Shown here piece after piece: positions 1 to 10,378 of a stretch of 64,000 nt of DNA. The stretch is from the NCBI GenBank assembly GCA_022701275.1, contig CP031740.1, positions 2,491,001-2,555,000 on the forward strand, in the 5' to 3' direction. The notes beneath the pieces were generated by a model. The model saw only the letters and a list, made by a program, of their open reading frames with translations. It was not told where the DNA came from and did not search any database. Within the stretch, counting starts at the first letter, position 1, and every line of letters begins with the position of its first letter. This stretch comes from Microcoleus vaginatus PCC 9802. Its GTDB lineage: Bacteria; Cyanobacteriota; Cyanobacteriia; Cyanobacteriales; Microcoleaceae. The translations under genes were made by a program, and so were the position numbers.

Positions 1-357
1 CTAGGTGATGAGGGAAAACGGCGCGCGGGCTACTATGCTTGACGGATGGGAATTAGGGCATTGCAGGGCGGTAAAAATACATTTTTTGCTATCACTAACA
101 GTTCGGATTTAATGGCAGTTGCAACTGTCGATGCTAGCAAGAATGTTTACTTGCTGGTTGTCAATGACCGATCAACATCTTACACTGTTAATGCTGATAT
201 TTCGGCTCTGATAAAAACTGGTAATGGTACGGTGCGGGAGTTCAGTTCTAAAAAAATGGATGAGGTTGTTACTCGCTTAAGGCTGAAGGGCGGAAATGCG
301 AGTTTTGCACGGGCGGGGAACAGCGCTATTCTCATCAAGTTCGATCGCCAGAATTGA
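1..357 (+). pseudogene. C-terminal fragment of a glycoside-hydrolase-like protein with in-frame stop
   Basis: The frame is open from base 1 (…RRAGYYA), meets TGA at 40-42, then continues as a coherent 105-residue stretch to the stop at 355-357. The junction reads YYA-stop-RMGIRALQGG; a TGG in place of TGA would give an unbroken protein. The stretch after the stop has short alternating beta strands (VYLLVVND, AILIKF), like the terminal beta-sandwich of secreted glycoside hydrolases. The first ATG after the stop is at 46, but it has no clear ribosome-binding site. The 5' part lies outside the window. The family call is weak; the interrupted frame is read directly. Confidence 0.45.
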
Positions 358-438
358 AGCTCAAATCCTCTGGGCCATAATTGAGATAAGATAGAATTAG
401 TTATGCTCAAAATTATTTATTTTCTGCCTATTTGGCCA

Positions 439-472
439 TCGAACCCTCGAACCCTCGAACCCTTGAACCCCT
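439..472. repeat. 8-bp tandem repeat (CGAACCCT)
   Basis: About four imperfect copies of the octamer CGAACCCT lie head to tail in the spacer after the glycoside-hydrolase fragment. The rest of the spacer, 473-906, holds no convincing gene and no clear promoter or RNA structure. Confidence 0.7.
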
Positions 473-906
473 AATTGCACAGTTACCATACCTAAGTCGT
501 CCTGTTGTGATTCCCCTCCTGTCGCTGGTAAATTGGTAGCGTGCAGGTATCTTGCCTCAAACAGAATGCGAGCGAGAGTTCCGTTGAGGGCCAGAAAGTA
601 GGGTGCAGTCTAGACAATCCCAGAAATTCTTGCTCGTAAACCCGCAGCAGTTAGGCTAGGCGAGGAATTGCCTGCCCGCCTTCGTGTCCGCCGTCTGGCA
701 GATAGCATTGGTTCTGAAAGTCAGAAGCCGTCAATTATCAGGATATGGCACGGAATTAATTTTAAATGCCAAGATGCTGGAAGTAGGGGTGAGTTTAATC
801 GTACAGAAACTTTGAGCGCGCTTGGAAATCTCGCGGGCAAAGCCTCTCAATCAATCTGCTGCTTGCGATCGGGTTTTTCCAACAAATATCACTTTTATGC
901 CCCCTG

Positions 907-3900
907 ATGTTTATTCCCTCCCTCAGTCAGGTCATCAACCGCAATCCCCTCACCGTCACCCCTGAGACGCCCGTAGAAAAGGCGATCGAGCTGATGAGTA
1001 GCACAGGAGCCAGTTACGTCCTCGTGGTAGAACCGCGCGACAATTCTCAACTTGGAAATCCCATGAACGGGACTTCCCCACAATCGCGGGAACAGTCGGG
1101 TTTCTACAACGGTGTACCGCGTGCGGTACACGCAGGAGGCAACGGGCTGCGTCTCAACGGCTCAAAAGCTCCCTATCCGAGCAGCCAGACAGTCCTGGGA
1201 ATTTTTACAGCGCGAGATGTCGTACAGCTAAATTCGATCGGCGCTGCTTTGAGGGGATTTGCGATCGAGCAAATCATGATCCGAACCGTAACTGTAGCCC
1301 GAGAATCGGAAATTCCCGACTTTTTTGCCTTAGCAAATCTCTTGGAGAAAAGTCAGATCAGCCATTTGCCGATCGTCAGCGAGGCTGAAGAACTTGTCGG
1401 TTTAATTAGCTCTCAAAGCTTGGTGCAAATGTTGCAGGGAATTGGGGAATCCACACCAAAAGCAATTAGCAGCGCCTCGCCACCTGCGGCTTTCGCGTTC
1501 CCTCCGCCGCTGCCAATTGTGAATCAGAAATTAGAGCTACCCGCAAGTTTAATTAAACTTTATCAAATCCCTCAAATAGCAGCCTCACGAATAATTCACG
1601 CTCCTTCTAATTCTTCGGTTCGCTATTTGGCGCAACTGATGTTTAGACACAATGTTAGTTATGTATTAATCACTGAAACCCCCGATCAACACTCGACTGG
1701 TGCGGCTCACAATTCCAAATTTACAAATCCCAACCTTCACAAACTGGTTGGGGTGGTAAGTTCGCGGGATATTGTGCAGTTGCAGGCGCTGGGTAGAGAC
1801 TCTAACAAAATTAAAGCGGGATCAATTTGCAGCAGTTCGCCGCCGCTGGTGCGATCGCACTCTACCCTCGAAGCAGCCGTCGCGCTGCTGCAAAAACACT
1901 ACTGCCAGTTGCCTTTATTAGTCATCAACGAAACAAATCACCCGATCGGGATTATCAATCCTAAAACTATCCTTTTACAAGCGCTTGATTCAAAATCTCT
2001 GCATTCTGGCTTGATCGCTTTGCAGCGCCAGCTAGAATCTAGCAACGCTCAATACAAAAAACTCTCTGCAGAAATACAGCGGACACCAGCAAATAGCCAC
2101 GAGATGGCTGAAATTTCTCACCACAGTTTCGTAGAGCGACCAAATCTCCCCCCTGCAGTCAACAATCAGGGGATTTGGGATTGGAACCTCGAAACAGATG
2201 AGTTTTTTTATTCGGCCCGGTGGCAAGAAATGCTGGGCTACCAAGAAGGGGAAATCTCGAATCGCCGATCGGAATGGTGGAGTCGCATCCACCGAGATGA
2301 TATTGACTCGGTAAAGGCAGCTTTAGAAGAACACTTCGCCCAAAAGACACCGGATTTTGCAGCAGAATATCGGATGTACTGTAAAGACGGCAGCACTGTC
2401 TGGGTGCTGAACCGAGGTCAAGTTTTACGCAGCGCTACCGGCAAACCGCTGCGGGTAGTAGGAACTCATACAGATATTACTCCAAACAAGCAGTTTGAAC
2501 TCAAAAACCGCGAGCAGGATCGAGAACAATTCCATCTATTTGACTCTTTGAAAGCAACAGTAATTTTCCACATAGATGCGGCGGGGGTTTGGAAATTTAT
2601 CAACCGCGCTTGGACGGAAATTACGAATTTTTCGGTGTCCGAAAGTTTGGAAACTAATTTTTTAGAGTGGGTGCATCCAGAGGAGCGCGAGCAATGTGCA
2701 AATTTATTGGAGTCTTTGCTGTCGGGGAAGTCGGAATTTGAACGCCGAGAACTGCGATTTAAGTCCAAGTCGGTTTCGGGGAAAAACTCCTTGGGAATTC
2801 AGAGTAATTCCGGCTTTGTTTCCGTGGAACTATTTGCCCAAGTCCGGCGGAATTCCCAAGGCGAAATAGCGGGAATTTTCGGGACTTTGCACGATGTCTG
2901 CAACCGCCTCGAAGGAGTTGAGGATCTGCGGGAAAGCGAGCGGGCAATTCGATCGCTCTACGAGGTAATGGTGACCTCGGAAGGCTCTTTTGACGATCGA
3001 ACGATCCGGTTGTTGGCAATGGGCTGTAGTCAGTTTGGGATGGATATCGGGCTGTTGGGCAGGGTTTTGGGCGATCGCTACGAAGTGATTGCGGCTTATG
3101 TACCGGAAGATTTTCCCTTTGGATTTGCTAAAGGAGACGGTTTTGCTTTGAGCAGAACCTTTGAGCGAGAGGTTTTGCGATCGAGTGAACCTATTTCTGT
3201 CGAATCAGCCGGCACTACTCAGTGGCGCAACCACCCCGCTTACAGCGTCCGCAAGTTGGAGGCTTTTGTGGGGACGAGGGTAATAGTGCAAGGACGAATT
3301 TTTGGCACTTTGAGCTTTACTTCCCGCACCACTAAATCTCCTTTTAAACCGCTGAATTTTGAAATTTTAAAGTTGATGGGCAATTACATCGGCGCAGAAA
3401 TTGCCCGCGAAGAGCGAGAGCGAACTTTGCAACGTCAGTACCAGCGCGTTTTACTACTCAAACAAATTACCCAAAAAGTGCGCTCGACCTTAGATACTCA
3501 AGAAATTTTTCAGACTACCGCCACCCAAATCGGCCGCGTGTTTGGTGTCAATCGCTGTACAATTCATACCTATCTTTCCGAACCTTATCCCCACCTTCCT
3601 TGCGTTGCGGAATACTTAGAACCCGGTCACGAATCGGCTTTAGATTTAGAACTTTCTGTCACTTATAACCCGTACACCGAAAAACTCCTCGCTGAAGATA
3701 TAGCCTTGGCATCTCCCGATGTGTTTGCCGATCCTTTGCTGGAATCTTCGGGGCCGATGTGCCGCCGCATCGGATTAAAATCTATGTTGGCGGTTCGCAC
3801 TTCCTATCAAGGAGAACCAAATGGAATTATTACTTTGCACCAGTGCGATGCAACTCGCCAGTGGAATCCGGACGAAATTGAACTCTTAGAAGATGTGGCC

Positions 3901-6399
3901 GCTCAAGTGGGCATTACCTTAGCTCAAGCACAACTTTTAGAAACGGAAGTTCAGCGACAGCGACAGTTAGCCGAGCAAAATGAAGCTTTGGATCAAGCAC
4001 GACAAGCGGCGGAAGTTGCTAATAGAGCTAAGAGCGAATTTTTAGCGACTATGAGTCACGAAATCCGCACTCCCATGAATGCGGTAATCGGGATGACCGG
4101 CTTGCTGCTGGATATGGAACTAACTCCTGAACAGCGGGATTTTGTGGAGACAATTCGTACCAGCGGCGATGCTTTGCTGACTATTATTAACGATATTCTC
4201 GACTTTTCCAAGATTGAATCTGGAAAATTGGATTTGGAACGCAGCCCCTTCGAGCTGCAAAACTGTATAGAAGAATCTCTGGAATTACTGGCTCCGAGAG
4301 CCTCAGAAAAAGGTTTAGAGCTGGCTTACTTTATTGATGATTCTGTTCCGAAAAACATTTTAGGAGATGTCACGAGGCTGCGCCAAATTTTGGTAAATCT
4401 GCTGGGCAATGCAGTTAAGTTTACAGAATCTGGAGAAATTGTGGTGTGCTGTACGGCTAGGCAAATTGAACAGGTAGCTGCTAACAGTTCGCCAGATAGA
4501 ATTAATATTCTAGCGCCACAACCGCTAGCAATTAACCAAGGAGAGTTGGCACGTAGCAGACAATACGAGATTCAATTTGCTGTCCAAGATACGGGAATTG
4601 GCATTCCGCCAGACCGGATGGATCGCCTGTTTAAAGCTTTTTCGCAGGTGGATGCTTCGACAACGCGACATTACGGCGGGACGGGTTTGGGATTGGCTAT
4701 CAGCCAGCGTTTGAGCGATATGATGGGCGGTACAATGTGGGTTGTCAGCCAGGTTACTCCGGGAAGTTCTAAGTCTCAACCGGCCGTTTCTGCGATCGGA
4801 CAAAGTATCGCTGGAAGGTCGCCTGCAGAATTTACTCCGCCGTCGATATCGGGTTCGGGTTCGATTTTTTATTTCACGGTGACTGCTGAAGCGAATGACA
4901 TCCGGGCTGAGGAAAAAAGGCCCGAATTTGCCGCTGGTAAGCGCTTGTTAATTGTTGAGCATCATGCCATTAATCGGCAAGTTTTGATCCGGCAGGCAGA
5001 GTCTTGGGGAATGATACCCGTGGCTGTAACTTCGGGTGCTGAGGCTTTGGAAATCATCAAAGGAGACTCGCCGCTCGATTTAGCTATTTTGGCGATGAAT
5101 CTACCAGATATGGACGGTGTGGCTTTGGCTGTGGAGATTCGGAAATTTGAGCTGAGCAATTTGTCCGGCGGCGACGGTCTAAATCCGAATGGCATCGTTA
5201 AAAACACTCGCAAAATAGCACTACCTTTGGTGCTGTTTACTTATTTAAGTAAGGCGGAAGTTTGGAAAAAACTTGAAACTACAGAAGTACATTTTTCTGC
5301 TTTTTTAACTAAGCCTTTAAAACAGTCCCAGTTTTATAATGTGTTGCTGCAAGTTTTTGGATATGTTACTGGCAGAAGCGGCAGGGGAGAAGTTTCAAAT
5401 GTGGCGACTTTGACTTCGGGATTGAAGTATTTTGAAAATTCTCAAGAACAGCACCGCGTGCAGCGGACGCCTGCTGTTTTGAGGCAGGTTGCGGCGAATT
5501 CTGCCGGACAGGATGCAGCTAATTCTAGTCAGATTCGGATTTTGCTGGCTGAGGACAATGTGGTGAATCAAAAAGTCGCTACGCATTTACTCGACAGGAT
5601 AGGATATCGGGCTGATATTGCAGCTAATGGGTTGGAGGTTTTGGAGGCGCTGAAGCGGCAATCTTACGATGTTGTGCTGATGGATGTGCAGATGCCGAAC
5701 ATGGATGGGTTGGAAGCGACGCGCCGCATTTGTCAGGAATGGCCTGCTAACAAGAAGCCGAGAATTATTGCAATGACTGCTAATGCGATGCAGGGCGATC
5801 GCGAAAAGTGCCTGGAAGCCGGTATGGACGATTATATTACTAAGCCGGTACGCCGGGAAGAGTTGGCGATCGCCTTGAGCAAGTGCTCACCTCTGATTCG
5901 GGATGAATTGGATGCGGTTACTGAGCAAAACAATCAAGATATTTCTGATCAAGTTGACAGGGATACTACGGCATCTTCGAGCGTTCAACCGGGAGCAGAT
6001 TCGCCGATTGATTTTCATATTTTGCAAAATCTCCGCGAGCTAGACGATGATGAAGACCCAGATTTTTTGGGGGAGCTGATTAAGATATATTTGGAAGACG
6101 CACCGCAACATTTAGAAACTATTAAGGAGGCTATTTTTCTCGGCGATGCTGATAGTTTGAAGCTGGCTTCTCACACGCTGAAGTCGAGTAGCGCCAATTT
6201 AGGAGCGGTGTCTTTTTCTGCTGTTTGCAAGGAGTTGGAGTATATGGGTCGCGTGGCGGTTGAGTCTGGAGGGGAACAGGTTTTTGATGTGAGTACGGCG
6301 CGCGATCGCCTGTTGGAAGCCCAAGCGGAGTGGGAAAAGGTGCGGGCGGCTTTTGAGACGGAATTGGAAACGGGAAAGTTGCGATCGCAAATAGGGTAA
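907..6399 (+). CDS. CBS-PAS-GAF hybrid histidine kinase with two receivers and Hpt
   Basis: A 1830-residue soluble phosphorelay protein with no membrane segments. Two CBS pairs (about 1-180 and 215-365, the first with a loop insertion) precede two PAS domains (421-530, 545-665) and two GAF domains (675-840, 848-1020). The HisKA domain has its phospho-His at H1051 ([10 protein letters not shown]). The ATPase domain carries DTGIGIP and [10 protein letters not shown]. Receiver 1 (about 1343-1465) is degenerate: Ala1396 sits where the phospho-Asp belongs and the acidic pair is EHH. Receiver 2 (1540-1665) is intact with D1593, followed by an Hpt domain with H1756. The inferred relay is H1051 to D1593 to H1756, with an output regulator encoded elsewhere. 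The CBS domains suggest adenine-nucleotide sensing. No strong ribosome-binding site precedes the ATG. Confidence 0.9.
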   Translation: MFIPSLSQVINRNPLTVTPETPVEKAIELMSSTGASYVLVVEPRDNSQLGNPMNGTSPQSREQSGFYNGVPRAVHAGGNGLRLNGSKAPYPSSQTVLGIFTARDVVQLNSIGAALRGFAIEQIMIRTVTVARESEIPDFFALANLLEKSQISHLPIVSEAEELVGLISSQSLVQMLQGIGESTPKAISSASPPAAFAFPPPLPIVNQKLELPASLIKLYQIPQIAASRIIHAPSNSSVRYLAQLMFRHNVSYVLITETPDQHSTGAAHNSKFTNPNLHKLVGVVSSRDIVQLQALGRDSNKIKAGSICSSSPPLVRSHSTLEAAVALLQKHYCQLPLLVINETNHPIGIINPKTILLQALDSKSLHSGLIALQRQLESSNAQYKKLSAEIQRTPANSHEMAEISHHSFVERPNLPPAVNNQGIWDWNLETDEFFYSARWQEMLGYQEGEISNRRSEWWSRIHRDDIDSVKAALEEHFAQKTPDFAAEYRMYCKDGSTVWVLNRGQVLRSATGKPLRVVGTHTDITPNKQFELKNREQDREQFHLFDSLKATVIFHIDAAGVWKFINRAWTEITNFSVSESLETNFLEWVHPEEREQCANLLESLLSGKSEFERRELRFKSKSVSGKNSLGIQSNSGFVSVELFAQVRRNSQGEIAGIFGTLHDVCNRLEGVEDLRESERAIRSLYEVMVTSEGSFDDRTIRLLAMGCSQFGMDIGLLGRVLGDRYEVIAAYVPEDFPFGFAKGDGFALSRTFEREVLRSSEPISVESAGTTQWRNHPAYSVRKLEAFVGTRVIVQGRIFGTLSFTSRTTKSPFKPLNFEILKLMGNYIGAEIAREERERTLQRQYQRVLLLKQITQKVRSTLDTQEIFQTTATQIGRVFGVNRCTIHTYLSEPYPHLPCVAEYLEPGHESALDLELSVTYNPYTEKLLAEDIALASPDVFADPLLESSGPMCRRIGLKSMLAVRTSYQGEPNGIITLHQCDATRQWNPDEIELLEDVAAQVGITLAQAQLLETEVQRQRQLAEQNEALDQARQAAEVANRAKSEFLATMSHEIRTPMNAVIGMTGLLLDMELTPEQRDFVETIRTSGDALLTIINDILDFSKIESGKLDLERSPFELQNCIEESLELLAPRASEKGLELAYFIDDSVPKNILGDVTRLRQILVNLLGNAVKFTESGEIVVCCTARQIEQVAANSSPDRINILAPQPLAINQGELARSRQYEIQFAVQDTGIGIPPDRMDRLFKAFSQVDASTTRHYGGTGLGLAISQRLSDMMGGTMWVVSQVTPGSSKSQPAVSAIGQSIAGRSPAEFTPPSISGSGSIFYFTVTAEANDIRAEEKRPEFAAGKRLLIVEHHAINRQVLIRQAESWGMIPVAVTSGAEALEIIKGDSPLDLAILAMNLPDMDGVALAVEIRKFELSNLSGGDGLNPNGIVKNTRKIALPLVLFTYLSKAEVWKKLETTEVHFSAFLTKPLKQSQFYNVLLQVFGYVTGRSGRGEVSNVATLTSGLKYFENSQEQHRVQRTPAVLRQVAANSAGQDAANSSQIRILLAEDNVVNQKVATHLLDRIGYRADIAANGLEVLEALKRQSYDVVLMDVQMPNMDGLEATRRICQEWPANKKPRIIAMTANAMQGDREKCLEAGMDDYITKPVRREELAIALSKCSPLIRDELDAVTEQNNQDISDQVDRDTTASSSVQPGADSPIDFHILQNLRELDDDEDPDFLGELIKIYLEDAPQHLETIKEAIFLGDADSLKLASHTLKSSSANLGAVSFSAVCKELEYMGRVAVESGGEQVFDVSTARDRLLEAQAEWEKVRAAFETELETGKLRSQIG

Positions 6400-6409
6400 T
6401 TGGTTATAT

Positions 6410-6437
6410 CAATTCCGGTTGCACTCCTCCGGAATTG
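6410..6437. terminator. Hairpin after the hybrid kinase gene
   Basis: CAATTCCGG and CCGGAATTG form a perfect 9-bp stem around a 10-nt loop, 11 bp after the kinase stop codon. No T-run follows, so it may be a repeat or an RNA 3' end rather than a classical terminator. Confidence 0.4.
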
Positions 6438-6569
6438 TTGACTGTTGACTGTTGACTGTTGACTGTTTGAACAATACCGATGCAACCGGAAACGATATTA
6501 TTTGTTATTTGTTGGTTTTTGGTTGTTAGTTGTCACTTTCAATAACCAATGCCCAATGCCCAATGCCCA
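6436..6569. repeat. Heptamer tandem repeats (TGTTGAC and CAATGCC)
   Basis: Two short tandem arrays fill the gap between the convergent kinase and livF genes: TGTTGAC about four times (6436-6468) and CAATGCC about three times (6547-6569). The same two heptamers occur together at 47987-48070. They match the short tandemly repeated repetitive sequences known from filamentous cyanobacteria. Confidence 0.75.
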
Positions 6570-6572
6570 TAT

Positions 6573-7280
6573 TTAACTTTCACCTAAATATGCTTTGCGA
6601 ACAGTTTCATTTGACTGCAAATCACTAGCAGTACCAGCGACTACAACCTGACCGGTTTGGATGACATAGCCGCGGTGGGCTACACTTAAAGCCATACGGG
6701 CGTTTTGTTCCACCAGTAAAATAGTTGTTCCTTCAGCATTAATATCGCGGACGATCGCAAAAATTTGACTGACTAACATCGGTGCCAACCCCATACTGGG
6801 CTCGTCCAATAATAACAAGCGGGGGCGCGACATCAAAGCCCGGGCGATCGCCAACATTTGCTGTTCGCCACCGCTGAGAGTTCCCCCTTTTTGACTAATT
6901 CTTTCTCGCAAACGAGGAAATAAATTTAATGCTTTTTCCATATCGGACTTGATACCGAGAGTATCGTTGCGGAGATAAGCACCCATTTCTAGGTTTTCTT
7001 GCACCGTCATTCGCGGAAAAATCAATCGGCCTTCGGGACTTTGAGAAATCCCCAAACGGACGATCGCCTCTGTAGATAGTGCTTCTAAAGGCTTTCCCTC
7101 AAATAATACAGTGCCCTGGCGCGGGCGCAGCAGTCCTTGAATTGTGCGGAGAGTTGTAGTTTTCCCCGCCCCGTTGCTGCCGATTAATGTCACAACTTCT
7201 CCCTGCGAGACTGTTAGCGATACTCCTTTGAGAGCGTGGATATTTCCGTAGTAGGTGTGAATGTCTTTAATTTCCAACAT
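6573..7280 (-). CDS. livF: Amino-acid ABC transporter ATP-binding protein LivF/NatE
   Basis: A 235-residue ABC ATPase of the LivF branch, the second ATPase of branched-chain or neutral amino-acid importers. It hydrolyses ATP on the inner face of the membrane to drive uptake. Visible are Walker A GSNGAGKTT (about 34-42), the Q-loop region SQSPEGRLIFP, signature LSGGEQQMLAIARAL, Walker B LLLLDEPSMGLAP and switch His replaced by Gln in LLVEQN, which is normal for LivF. Length is typical. It is the last of five minus-strand transporter genes (livJ 20.07, livH 18.5, livM 11.9, livG 9.3 kb), but a plus-strand PEP-CTERM gene separates it from livG, so it needs its own promoter. The substrate could be neutral amino acids (Nat-I type) rather than only branched-chain ones. 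Confidence 0.9.
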   Translation of the reverse strand: MLEIKDIHTYYGNIHALKGVSLTVSQGEVVTLIGSNGAGKTTTLRTIQGLLRPRQGTVLFEGKPLEALSTEAIVRLGISQSPEGRLIFPRMTVQENLEMGAYLRNDTLGIKSDMEKALNLFPRLRERISQKGGTLSGGEQQMLAIARALMSRPRLLLLDEPSMGLAPMLVSQIFAIVRDINAEGTTILLVEQNARMALSVAHRGYVIQTGQVVVAGTASDLQSNETVRKAYLGES

Positions 7281-7596
7281 AATTACTCTTTCTGCTTTGT
7301 GCTTTATTGTATTATCCAGACTAATTATAAATTTTTATTGCATTTATTGAAAATTAACTTTTTTAGAGTAAGCAGTAATTTTACTTATAGGAAGACTCAG
7401 CCTTAGCTCCCCTACGATCTATTTTTAGTAGTGGGGCGACCAACTTTACAGAAATTTTAATCAAACAGAAGATTTCTTGACACTAGCTTTACAAAAATCT
7501 CTCAGTAAATAGGTAGTATTAATTCGTAAGCGAAACCAACCGCTACAAGTTACCAATAACCGAACTTAAACTTTTTCAAATTTAAGGAGATTCACA
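7281..7596. promoter_or_regulatory. Divergent promoter region of livF and the PEP-CTERM gene
   Basis: This 316-bp A+T-rich gap separates two divergently transcribed genes, so promoters for both should lie here. The only site read with confidence is the ribosome-binding site AAGGAGA at 7584-7590, six bases before the ATG of the PEP-CTERM gene. No operator is recognised. Confidence 0.45.
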
Positions 7597-8457
7597 ATGA
7601 AATTACATCACAGTACCGGAGCGATGGCATTTTTATTAGCAACTCCTTTAGTAACCGGCTTGACTGTAGGCATTGCCCCTAGTAGTGCTGCAATAATCGC
7701 AGGTTCTGCAGCAGCAGTAACCCTTGACAACTTCAGTCACAGACCGAATGAGATAGGTACAGTTACTAACACTTACACTGAGACCATAGCTAACACCGGT
7801 TCAGTTATTAGCCAAGCGAACGCTGATGCAGTTTTTATATCTAACTGTCACGAATTGCTGGCAGCAAATCTCTCGCAAAGTGAAGTCATAGGCAGCGGGA
7901 ATAACTATTTCGGTTTAGCCCAAAGTGAAGCAGCAGTGATCGGTGATTTCTCTATTAAGGCTCAAGAAACTTTTTCCTTCACTGTGGAGACTATTTTACA
8001 TCTTTTAACATCTGTTAGTAATCCCCAATCAGAACGGGCTAGCGCCAAAGGCAGTATATCTTTTGCATTAATTGACACTGTTTCTAACCTTCTTTTAGAA
8101 TCCTTTCAATTTGGGATCGGTGTGCACTCTTTTAAAGCCCCGGAAGTGAGTTTGTCATACAACCTCGCTGGAAGCTTTAATCCCACACAAATTAATTTTG
8201 CTTTTCTCGCTCAAGGTAATACAACAAGCCTGAGCTTGTATACTTCCGGAGTGTATTCGCGGACTTTTGACAGCACCACTAATTTAAGATTAGTAGAAGT
8301 TAAGAACAATATGGCAGTGGCACAAGCGCAAGCAGTTCCCGAAGCAGAACCAGTTCCAGAACCTACTACTATATTAGGCACTGCCATGTTTTTCGGTTTC
8401 CTGACCAAGAAGAGAAAACTTAAGAATAAATTGTCTGAAGTTAAATCAAAAGTTTAG
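7597..8457 (+). CDS. PEP-CTERM sorting-domain protein
   Basis: A 286-residue secreted protein. It has an N-terminal hydrophobic signal peptide (about residues 8-32, ending near APSSAAIIA) and a C-terminal tripartite tag: VPEPTTILG (about 253-261), a short hydrophobic stretch TAMFFGFL, and a basic tail KKRKLKNK. In bacteria with exosortase this tag is cut and the protein is delivered to the envelope or extracellular matrix. The region between is rich in Ser, Thr, Asn and short beta strands, with no recognised catalytic motif. The ATG follows AAGGAGA by six bases. The gene sits alone on the plus strand between livF and livG, so it probably came in by insertion. The tag is clear; the function is unknown. 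Confidence 0.8.
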   Translation: MKLHHSTGAMAFLLATPLVTGLTVGIAPSSAAIIAGSAAAVTLDNFSHRPNEIGTVTNTYTETIANTGSVISQANADAVFISNCHELLAANLSQSEVIGSGNNYFGLAQSEAAVIGDFSIKAQETFSFTVETILHLLTSVSNPQSERASAKGSISFALIDTVSNLLLESFQFGIGVHSFKAPEVSLSYNLAGSFNPTQINFAFLAQGNTTSLSLYTSGVYSRTFDSTTNLRLVEVKNNMAVAQAQAVPEAEPVPEPTTILGTAMFFGFLTKKRKLKNKLSEVKSKV

Positions 8458-8497
8458 GAATGACGCAAAACATCTAACTAGGTCAACTATCGCTGTT

Positions 8498-8533
8498 AGA
8501 TACCAGACTTCTTATTAAAGAAGTCTGGTATCT
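8498..8533. terminator. Bidirectional terminator hairpin
   Basis: AGATACCAGACTTCTT (8498-8513) and its exact complement (8518-8533) form a perfect 16-bp stem with loop ATTA. It lies between the convergent stops of the PEP-CTERM gene (8457) and livG (8546). A- and T-rich flanks are present on both sides, so it could end transcripts from either strand. Confidence 0.8.
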
Positions 8534-8545
8534 AGTTATTCTGTA

Positions 8546-9325
8546 TTACCCATTGCCTTCTTCTTCTTTTCCCAAATATGCCTCAATCACGCGAGGATCT
8601 GCGCGAACTTGTGCCGGAGTGCCCTCAGCAATTTTAGTACCGTACTCCATAACACTAACGCGATCGCTAATTCCCATCACCACCTTCATATCATGTTCAA
8701 TCAGCAAAATACTCAACTTCAACTCATCGCGAATCCGGTAAATAAAGCGAGTTAAATCAGCCGTTTCGTTCGGGTTCATCCCGGCCGTCGGTTCGTCCAA
8801 AAGCAACACTTTCGGATCGGAAGCCAAAGCCCTGGCAATTTCCAATCTCCGCTGGTCGCCGTAGGAAAGGTTCTTTGCCAACTCCGGCGCTTTAGAAGCA
8901 CCTAAACCGACAAAATCCAGCATAGTGAGCGCTTTTATTTTAGCTTCCCGTTCCTCAATCATCGCAGCCGGAGGACGGAGGATTGCGCCCAACAAACCTG
9001 TTTTTAATCGGCAGTGTCTGCCTACTAAAACATTATCCAGGACAGTCATGTTGTTAAACAAACGGATATTTTGAAAAGTTCTAGCAATGCCGAAAGTTGT
9101 CAGGCGATCCGGAGGCAAACCCGTGATATTTTTATTTTCAAGTACCAACTGTCCCCCACTCGGTTTATAGATCCCCGTCAGCATATTAAAAAAAGTAGTT
9201 TTGCCCGCACCGTTGGGGCCGATCAAACTGGCGATCGATCCTTTTTCCAAGGTTAAACTCACCTGGTTGACCGCAGTCAAACCGCCGAATCGCATTGTAA
9301 GTTGCTGTGCTTCTAATAATGACAT
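8546..9325 (-). CDS. livG: Amino-acid ABC transporter ATP-binding protein LivG/NatA
   Basis: A 259-residue ABC ATPase, the LivG-type partner of LivF in an amino-acid importer. Walker A is GPNGAGKTTF (about 36-45). The LivG-specific segment GIARTFQNIRLF follows the Q-loop. The signature is LSYGDQRRLEIARAL, Walker B VLLLDEPTAGMNP, and the switch His lies in LIEHDM. The C-terminal RVIEAYLGKEEE is characteristic of LivG. AGGA lies about a dozen bases before the ATG. The next upstream transporter gene, livM, is separated from it by a methyltransferase gene on the same strand, so cotranscription from livM onward is possible. Confidence 0.9.
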   Translation of the reverse strand: MSLLEAQQLTMRFGGLTAVNQVSLTLEKGSIASLIGPNGAGKTTFFNMLTGIYKPSGGQLVLENKNITGLPPDRLTTFGIARTFQNIRLFNNMTVLDNVLVGRHCRLKTGLLGAILRPPAAMIEEREAKIKALTMLDFVGLGASKAPELAKNLSYGDQRRLEIARALASDPKVLLLDEPTAGMNPNETADLTRFIYRIRDELKLSILLIEHDMKVVMGISDRVSVMEYGTKIAEGTPAQVRADPRVIEAYLGKEEEGNG

Positions 9326-9413
9326 TTTGCTTCTGTTTCCTAAGATTTTATAGTAGTGCGATCGTCCGGGTCACAAGCTTTCACGCACACAAATCAATTT
9401 GGGATGGGAGATT

Positions 9414-10229
9414 TTAGGACATATTCTCTAACGTACAAACAAAATAGAACTTAAAAAGATTAGATTCTAGGGAACGTCGAGGGCGATATTGTGCGTGTAA
9501 ATCGGCCGTCGAAAAGTTTTCAATAACTTTGAGATTGAGTTCGTCAGCCAAAGTTGCAATCTTTTCAAAGCCAGTAATCCACGGTGCATACATACTTTCG
9601 TATTTATCTATGTAATCATTGATATCTTGGTAACCCGTCGTTCTCAAAATCGCCTTTTCCGACATATAATCAAAGGACAATCGAAAATTATCAACATTGT
9701 CGCGAATTTGTTCTAACACAAATATTACCTCTTTTTTGGCAAGCAAGGTTGTGTTGCCTTCCCACAAAAAATAGGTCGGTAGACTGAAATCAAATTCACT
9801 CTGTTTCCGCAAGGAGATTAAACCGTCTTTTACGTAATCGCCGGGAAGGTAGCGAACATTAGCAGCAACTTTGTTAGCTTTGAGAGTTTTTTCTTTTAAT
9901 TGAAGAGTCGCCTGGTCGTCTATTTCAAAATAAATCACTCCTTCTCCATTAATTCGAGCAGCGCGAGTATCCAAACCAGAACCTAAAATAACTACTTGTT
10001 TGCAACCTCCTAAAATTTGATTTGACAAAACATCATCAAAATATTTAGTCCGCAACTTAACCATTTCTTTAGCGGCGGGAGAGTTTTGAGCTAGTTGGCT
10101 AGCTAGTTTTTTTGTTTCCTCATTGAGCCATATTTTTACTACATGATCAGTATAGAGAGGAATGGTCTCTTCATTCTCTTCTGCTCTAAATTCCCCAACG
10201 ATAAAAGCAGTACCAGTTACATTTTTCAT
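9414..10229 (-). CDS. Class I SAM-dependent methyltransferase, leucine carboxyl methyltransferase family
   Basis: About 271 residues from Met at 10229; an in-frame ATG at 10274 would add 15 residues but lacks a ribosome-binding site, while AAGGG lies 13 bases before the chosen start. Family marks are KYFDDVL, the SAM-binding strand QVVILGSGLDTRAARI (E/D-x-GxGxDTR type), the acidic strand YFEIDD, and PTYFLWEGNTTLL. These are typical of bacterial members of the LCMT/TIGR00027 group, which methylate carboxyl or hydroxyl groups of small molecules or proteins. The substrate is unknown. It lies between livM and livG on the same strand with no obvious link to amino-acid transport. Confidence 0.75.
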   Translation of the reverse strand: MKNVTGTAFIVGEFRAEENEETIPLYTDHVVKIWLNEETKKLASQLAQNSPAAKEMVKLRTKYFDDVLSNQILGGCKQVVILGSGLDTRAARINGEGVIYFEIDDQATLQLKEKTLKANKVAANVRYLPGDYVKDGLISLRKQSEFDFSLPTYFLWEGNTTLLAKKEVIFVLEQIRDNVDNFRLSFDYMSEKAILRTTGYQDINDYIDKYESMYAPWITGFEKIATLADELNLKVIENFSTADLHAQYRPRRSLESNLFKFYFVCTLENMS

Positions 10230-10295
10230 GGCTAATGTTTCACCCTTACTAAGTAGTTGGTTACAAATAAACATTAGATGGGGACGGGGTGTTTA

Positions 10296-10378
10296 CACCC
10301 CTAAACTCCCTTGCATCCTAGATTCTTAGCTAAACCCGCCTACAAAATACTATGGTTTTTGCCCTTACCTATTTATTG
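10296..10378. repeat. Interspersed repeat, copy 1
   Basis: This segment between livM and the methyltransferase gene matches 60611-60699 in the same orientation. Shared blocks include CCTAAACTC, a variable middle, and TACTATGGTTTTT followed by TTACCTA. Two copies 50 kb apart next to unrelated genes suggest a dispersed repeat or the end of a mobile element. Confidence 0.55.

Noticed and set aside
668..907. 79-residue frame before the hybrid kinase
   Set aside because: Composition is not protein-like and there is no ribosome-binding site; it ends at the kinase start only by chance.
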